DNA of 64,000 nt from assembly GCA_965153355.1 (NCBI GenBank), contig OZ231126.1, positions 91,202,001-91,266,000 on the forward strand. The letters run 5' to 3'. Within the stretch, counting starts at the first letter, position 1. Each line of letters opens with the position of its first letter. The stretch is from Flaccisagitta enflata. Lineage: Eukaryota > Chaetognatha > Sagittoidea > Aphragmophora. Of this stretch, positions 61,568 to 64,000 are shown piece after piece. Under the pieces are notes generated by a model. That model saw nothing but the letters and a program-made list of their open reading frames with translations. It had not been told where the DNA came from and did no database searches. Made by a program: the position numbers and the translations under genes.

Positions 61568-61770
61568 TTTTAGGTGCTCCATAGCACCTCTATAAGAGGC
61601 TCTGTCTGTTGGTTGGTCGGTTGGTCAGTAACGCTCGAGTTGAAAATCTCTAAAAGAAGCAAAAATCACTGGAAATGATTCAAAATTATGCTATGATGAT
61701 TTCTAGATGCGCCATAGCACCTCTTTTAGAGGCTCTGTCCGTCCGTCTGTCCGTCCATCCGTCGGTCACG
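61568..61770 (+). mobile_element. Two hairpin-element left ends in tandem
   Basis: 61568: TTTTAGGTGCTCCATAGCAC CTCTATAAGAGGCTCTGTC. 61703: TCTAGATGCGCCATAGCACC TCTTTTAGAGGCTCTGTCC. Both are followed by GGT/CCGTC runs and by AGTAACGC or GTCACGC. No right ends found. Confidence 0.6.
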
Positions 61771-61879
61771 CACGAATGAAAAATCGCTAGAACTGTTTGA
61801 AATCAATTGAAAGCTCATTTCGTTCATCATTGATGATACTCGTCATTTCATCTACTAGTACTGAAGTAATCAGCTACGG

Positions 61880-62128
61880 TTAGGTCTGATAGAGCTGGGG
61901 ATAGGTCTGATAGAGCTGGTGATAGGTCGGATAGGTCAGATAGAGCTGGGGATAGGTCTGATAGAGCTCGGGATAGGTCTGATAGAGCTCAGGATAGGTC
62001 TGATAGAGTTAGGGATAGGTTGATAGAGCTAGGGATAGGTCTGATAGAGCTCAGGATAGGTCTGATAGAGCTAGGGATAGGTCTGATAGAGCTAGGGATA
62101 GATCTAATGGAGCTAGGGATAGGTTTAA
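61880..62128. repeat. Tandem repeat, about 21-bp unit
   Basis: About 12 units of GATAGAGCTAGGGATAGGTC. The I-E-L-G-I-G-L frame is a by-product. Confidence 0.9.
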
Positions 62129-62185
62129 GAATTAATAACGGCAACCATTTAATAACGAAAATTGTGCTAAAGTTAAAATCATTTC

Positions 62186-62213
62186 CACTGAAGCACGACG
62201 TCGTGCTTCAGTG
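62186..62213. repeat. Perfect 28-bp palindrome
   Basis: CACTGAAGCACGAC followed directly by its complement, with no loop. Its first 11 bases recur at 62995-63005. It may mark the end of a mobile element. Confidence 0.8.
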
Positions 62214-62820
62214 AAATGAAGAATAACTAGTGTTCTTTGCAATTCTAGCTTCATTGGAATTGAAAATAACTGATTTTAGCATTGTAGCAAAGAGAGTCAA
62301 AGTAATATTCATTTACTTTTATCTGAAGAAATCATCTCCTTTCTTTTTACCTCTTACTTTTTCTCTTCACCTAAGTAGACTTAGTAAGTAGAGAGAATGC
62401 TAATATCAAAAGCAAAATATCTTTTTACATCTACTAAGTTTTTATCATAATAAAAGATTTTTGTGGGAAAACTCATTTTCTTTAATAAAGACATAAATTC
62501 ATGTGATAGGAAAAAAGTTTTTGTCATGAAAAAAAAAACTTTAAAAAAATAAAAGACATTAAGGGATGTTTTCTAAAGATAACAATTTATGACAAAAATA
62601 AAAAACTATGTTTATTTGAATAAGAGAAATAAGAAATTTCTAATTGCACTGAATTGTAGAACCAATCAAAGAAAACTGGATTGACTTTTTGTTTCATTGC
62701 AATTTGAAAATAGTCAAGAGTCGGACAAAATGAATGATTCCCTGCACAATTTTGTTTTTTTTCCAAATCCTCTGCCAGAGTGAATTTAATTTGAATAGCT
62801 TTGGGCCGTAATACATTAAA
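62214..62820. other. AT-rich sequence, no gene seen
   Basis: Includes a local palindromic AAGTAGACTTAGTAAGTAGA stretch near 62373. No exon recognised. Confidence 0.5.
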
Positions 62821-62849
62821 CCCAGCCAACCCTTAGCCCTAAAGCTAAC

Positions 62850-62922
62850 TTTGTCCCTAACCCTAACCCTAAAACTATCCTTAACCCTAACCCTAACCCT
62901 AAACCCACCCCTAACCCTAATA
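62850..62922. repeat. Interstitial telomere-type repeat
   Basis: About ten imperfect CCCTAA units (CCCTAACCCTAACCCTAAA and variants such as CTATCC and CCCACC). TTAGGG is the animal telomere unit. Short and degenerate, so not a chromosome end. Confidence 0.8.
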
Positions 62923-63204
62923 TAAAAAAAACCTTAAAAAGTTTTGAAAACAAAAGATCACAGATGATTGTACAATTGTACCCAAGAGCCAATCCACTGA
63001 AGCACAAATTCAAATTCAAATTTACTTGCCTCAATTCCAGCTCAAAGTTTGTGATTCAGTGACTAGCTCATCCGGCCTTGTTTCCATTTACTTTTGCCCA
63101 AGATAATACCAACTTCCGATGATCGCACAATTTGGGGATTTCTTGCTAGATGTTAACTTCGGATTGGGAGGCAGGCCTGAGCTATGTAGCATTTTTGTCA
63201 ACTA

Positions 63205-63320
63205 TACAATACCAATACAATACTTTCAAATATTGGGACAATACAATACAATGACAATACAATACAATATCCATTAAAATTGTATACAATACATTTTCAT
63301 AGCATACAATACAGTACAAT
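63205..63320. repeat. (ATACA)n-like repeat
   Basis: Degenerate ACAATACAATACAATA units over about 115 bp. A short related TAATATTGTATAATATTGTA lies at the window end. Confidence 0.85.
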
Positions 63321-64000
63321 ATATATATGATTTTACATAGTTTTGATAAAAAGTAATAAGTAGTAATATATATTAAACTAATCATAGTTAGATGATATAC
63401 TATAATTTGAAAATAATATAATGATTTTAATCATCATATAAATATTTTGTTATATAAGAAGACCTAAAAAGTTATATATTTTTTTTCATTTTGATAAAAG
63501 TTTTATTTCATCCTTTTGTTATTCTAACTTTATCCTTAGTATTTTTTTTTTCTACACTTATCTATTTGTTTCTTTCTTTGTCTAGATCTGATTTTGGTTT
63601 TTTTTCTTTTGTTTGTTTGTTTATGTTTTTCATCATCTTTCTCTGTCTCTTTTTCTCTCTCTCCTGTAGATTCTTCGTTTTCTTCCTCTTCCTCCCTTTC
63701 ATCCTTCCAACTTCTGTTTCTTTTATAGATTTTTATTCCTCTTCTTCTTCTTTCTCTATTTTCCAACCCACCTAATCTGTCATAAGTTCTTCTTCCTCTT
63801 CCTTTTTTCATCCCTCACCCATTTTTACTTTCAGCAAATCCTCATCTTCTCCTTTTATCTCTCACCTTCTTCACTTCTTTTGTTCTCCTTCAGACCTAGC
63901 AATTTTTTTCCTCTTCCTCTTCATCTCTTTCAGTCTTTCTCTCATATATTCACTTTCCTTAGATCAGTTTTTTTCGTAATATTGTATAATATTGTATTGT
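63321..64000. other. Pyrimidine-rich sequence, no gene seen
   Basis: TCTTCC/TTTTC-rich from 63540 to 63960. The opposing basic and hydrophobic open frames (63491-63775 plus, 63536-63811 minus) reflect composition, not genes. Confidence 0.5.

Noticed and set aside
62816-63034. G-L-G-L-G-L-rich minus frame, and a chromosome end
   Set aside because: The frame is translated telomere-type repeat. The array is short, degenerate and followed by ordinary sequence, so it is not a telomere.

Overview
The window is nuclear DNA of a multicellular animal. It has no dense operon-like coding and no rRNA or complete tRNA gene. A few short exons with GT..AG borders and matching phases lie far apart in AT-rich sequence full of long microsatellites, palindromic mobile elements, tandem minisatellites and one large LTR retroelement. 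I cannot name the species.

Coding content. One gene runs left to right from the left edge to about 46 kb. Exons were found at 185-367, 21661-21776, 38772 (or 38832)-39427, 45309-45410 and 45913-45997, the last with a stop codon, and AATAAA signals follow near 46.52 kb. All junction phases agree. The product resembles the C-terminal FAM194 domain of glutamate-rich protein 6 (ERICH6), recognised from remembered family features (a repeated F/Y-x-P-x-G-x-x-A pattern, a W-K-W motif, then an I-G-V-K-I-x-S-Q-E-K-M-x-L-S-F block and F-N-V-G-S-K). This assignment is likely but not proven. A weaker candidate exon lies at 54303-54405, and a frameshifted coding-like patch at 47496-47640.

Mobile DNA fills the introns and the region downstream. 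(1) A 12-kb LTR retroelement (24949-36913) has two 349-bp LTRs that I read as identical, a 4-bp GCTT target duplication, a tRNA-Leu primer site, Gag with two zinc knuckles, and no visible pol. Its gag region is present as direct, inverted and direct copies, forming a 544-bp-arm palindrome. (2) A family of about 17 elements has a hairpin at one end, a copy of the hairpin arm at the far end and a second palindrome there, a variable core often filled with tandem repeats, and insertion into T runs. The hairpin sequence differs between copies while the distant arm copy changes with it. The architecture resembles non-autonomous Helentrons (HINE/DINE-1 type). (3) At least a dozen long-palindrome or TIR elements of 0.2-3.5 kb mostly have TA target sites (Tc1/mariner/pogo-like MITEs, a hAT-like element, others). 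(4) A GC-rich composite family (called FB-A here) combines a conserved 50-bp palindromic block with 20-21-bp tandem arrays.

Layout: 0-3.6 kb first exon, FB-A elements and a foldback; 3.6-9.4 kb 163-bp tandem array, MITEs and hairpin elements; 9.4-12.9 kb a TIR-bounded block; 13-21.3 kb diverged repeats, MITEs and hairpin elements; 21.66 kb exon; 22-24.9 kb minisatellites and microsatellites; 24.9-36.9 kb LTR element; 37-39.4 kb hairpin element and the large GC-rich exon; 39.7-45.2 kb poly-GTT, nested hairpin and foldback elements; 45.3-46.5 kb last two exons and 3' end; 46.7-64 kb microsatellites, FB-A elements, MITEs and one short telomere-type array. Element boundaries were read by eye and may be off by a few bases.
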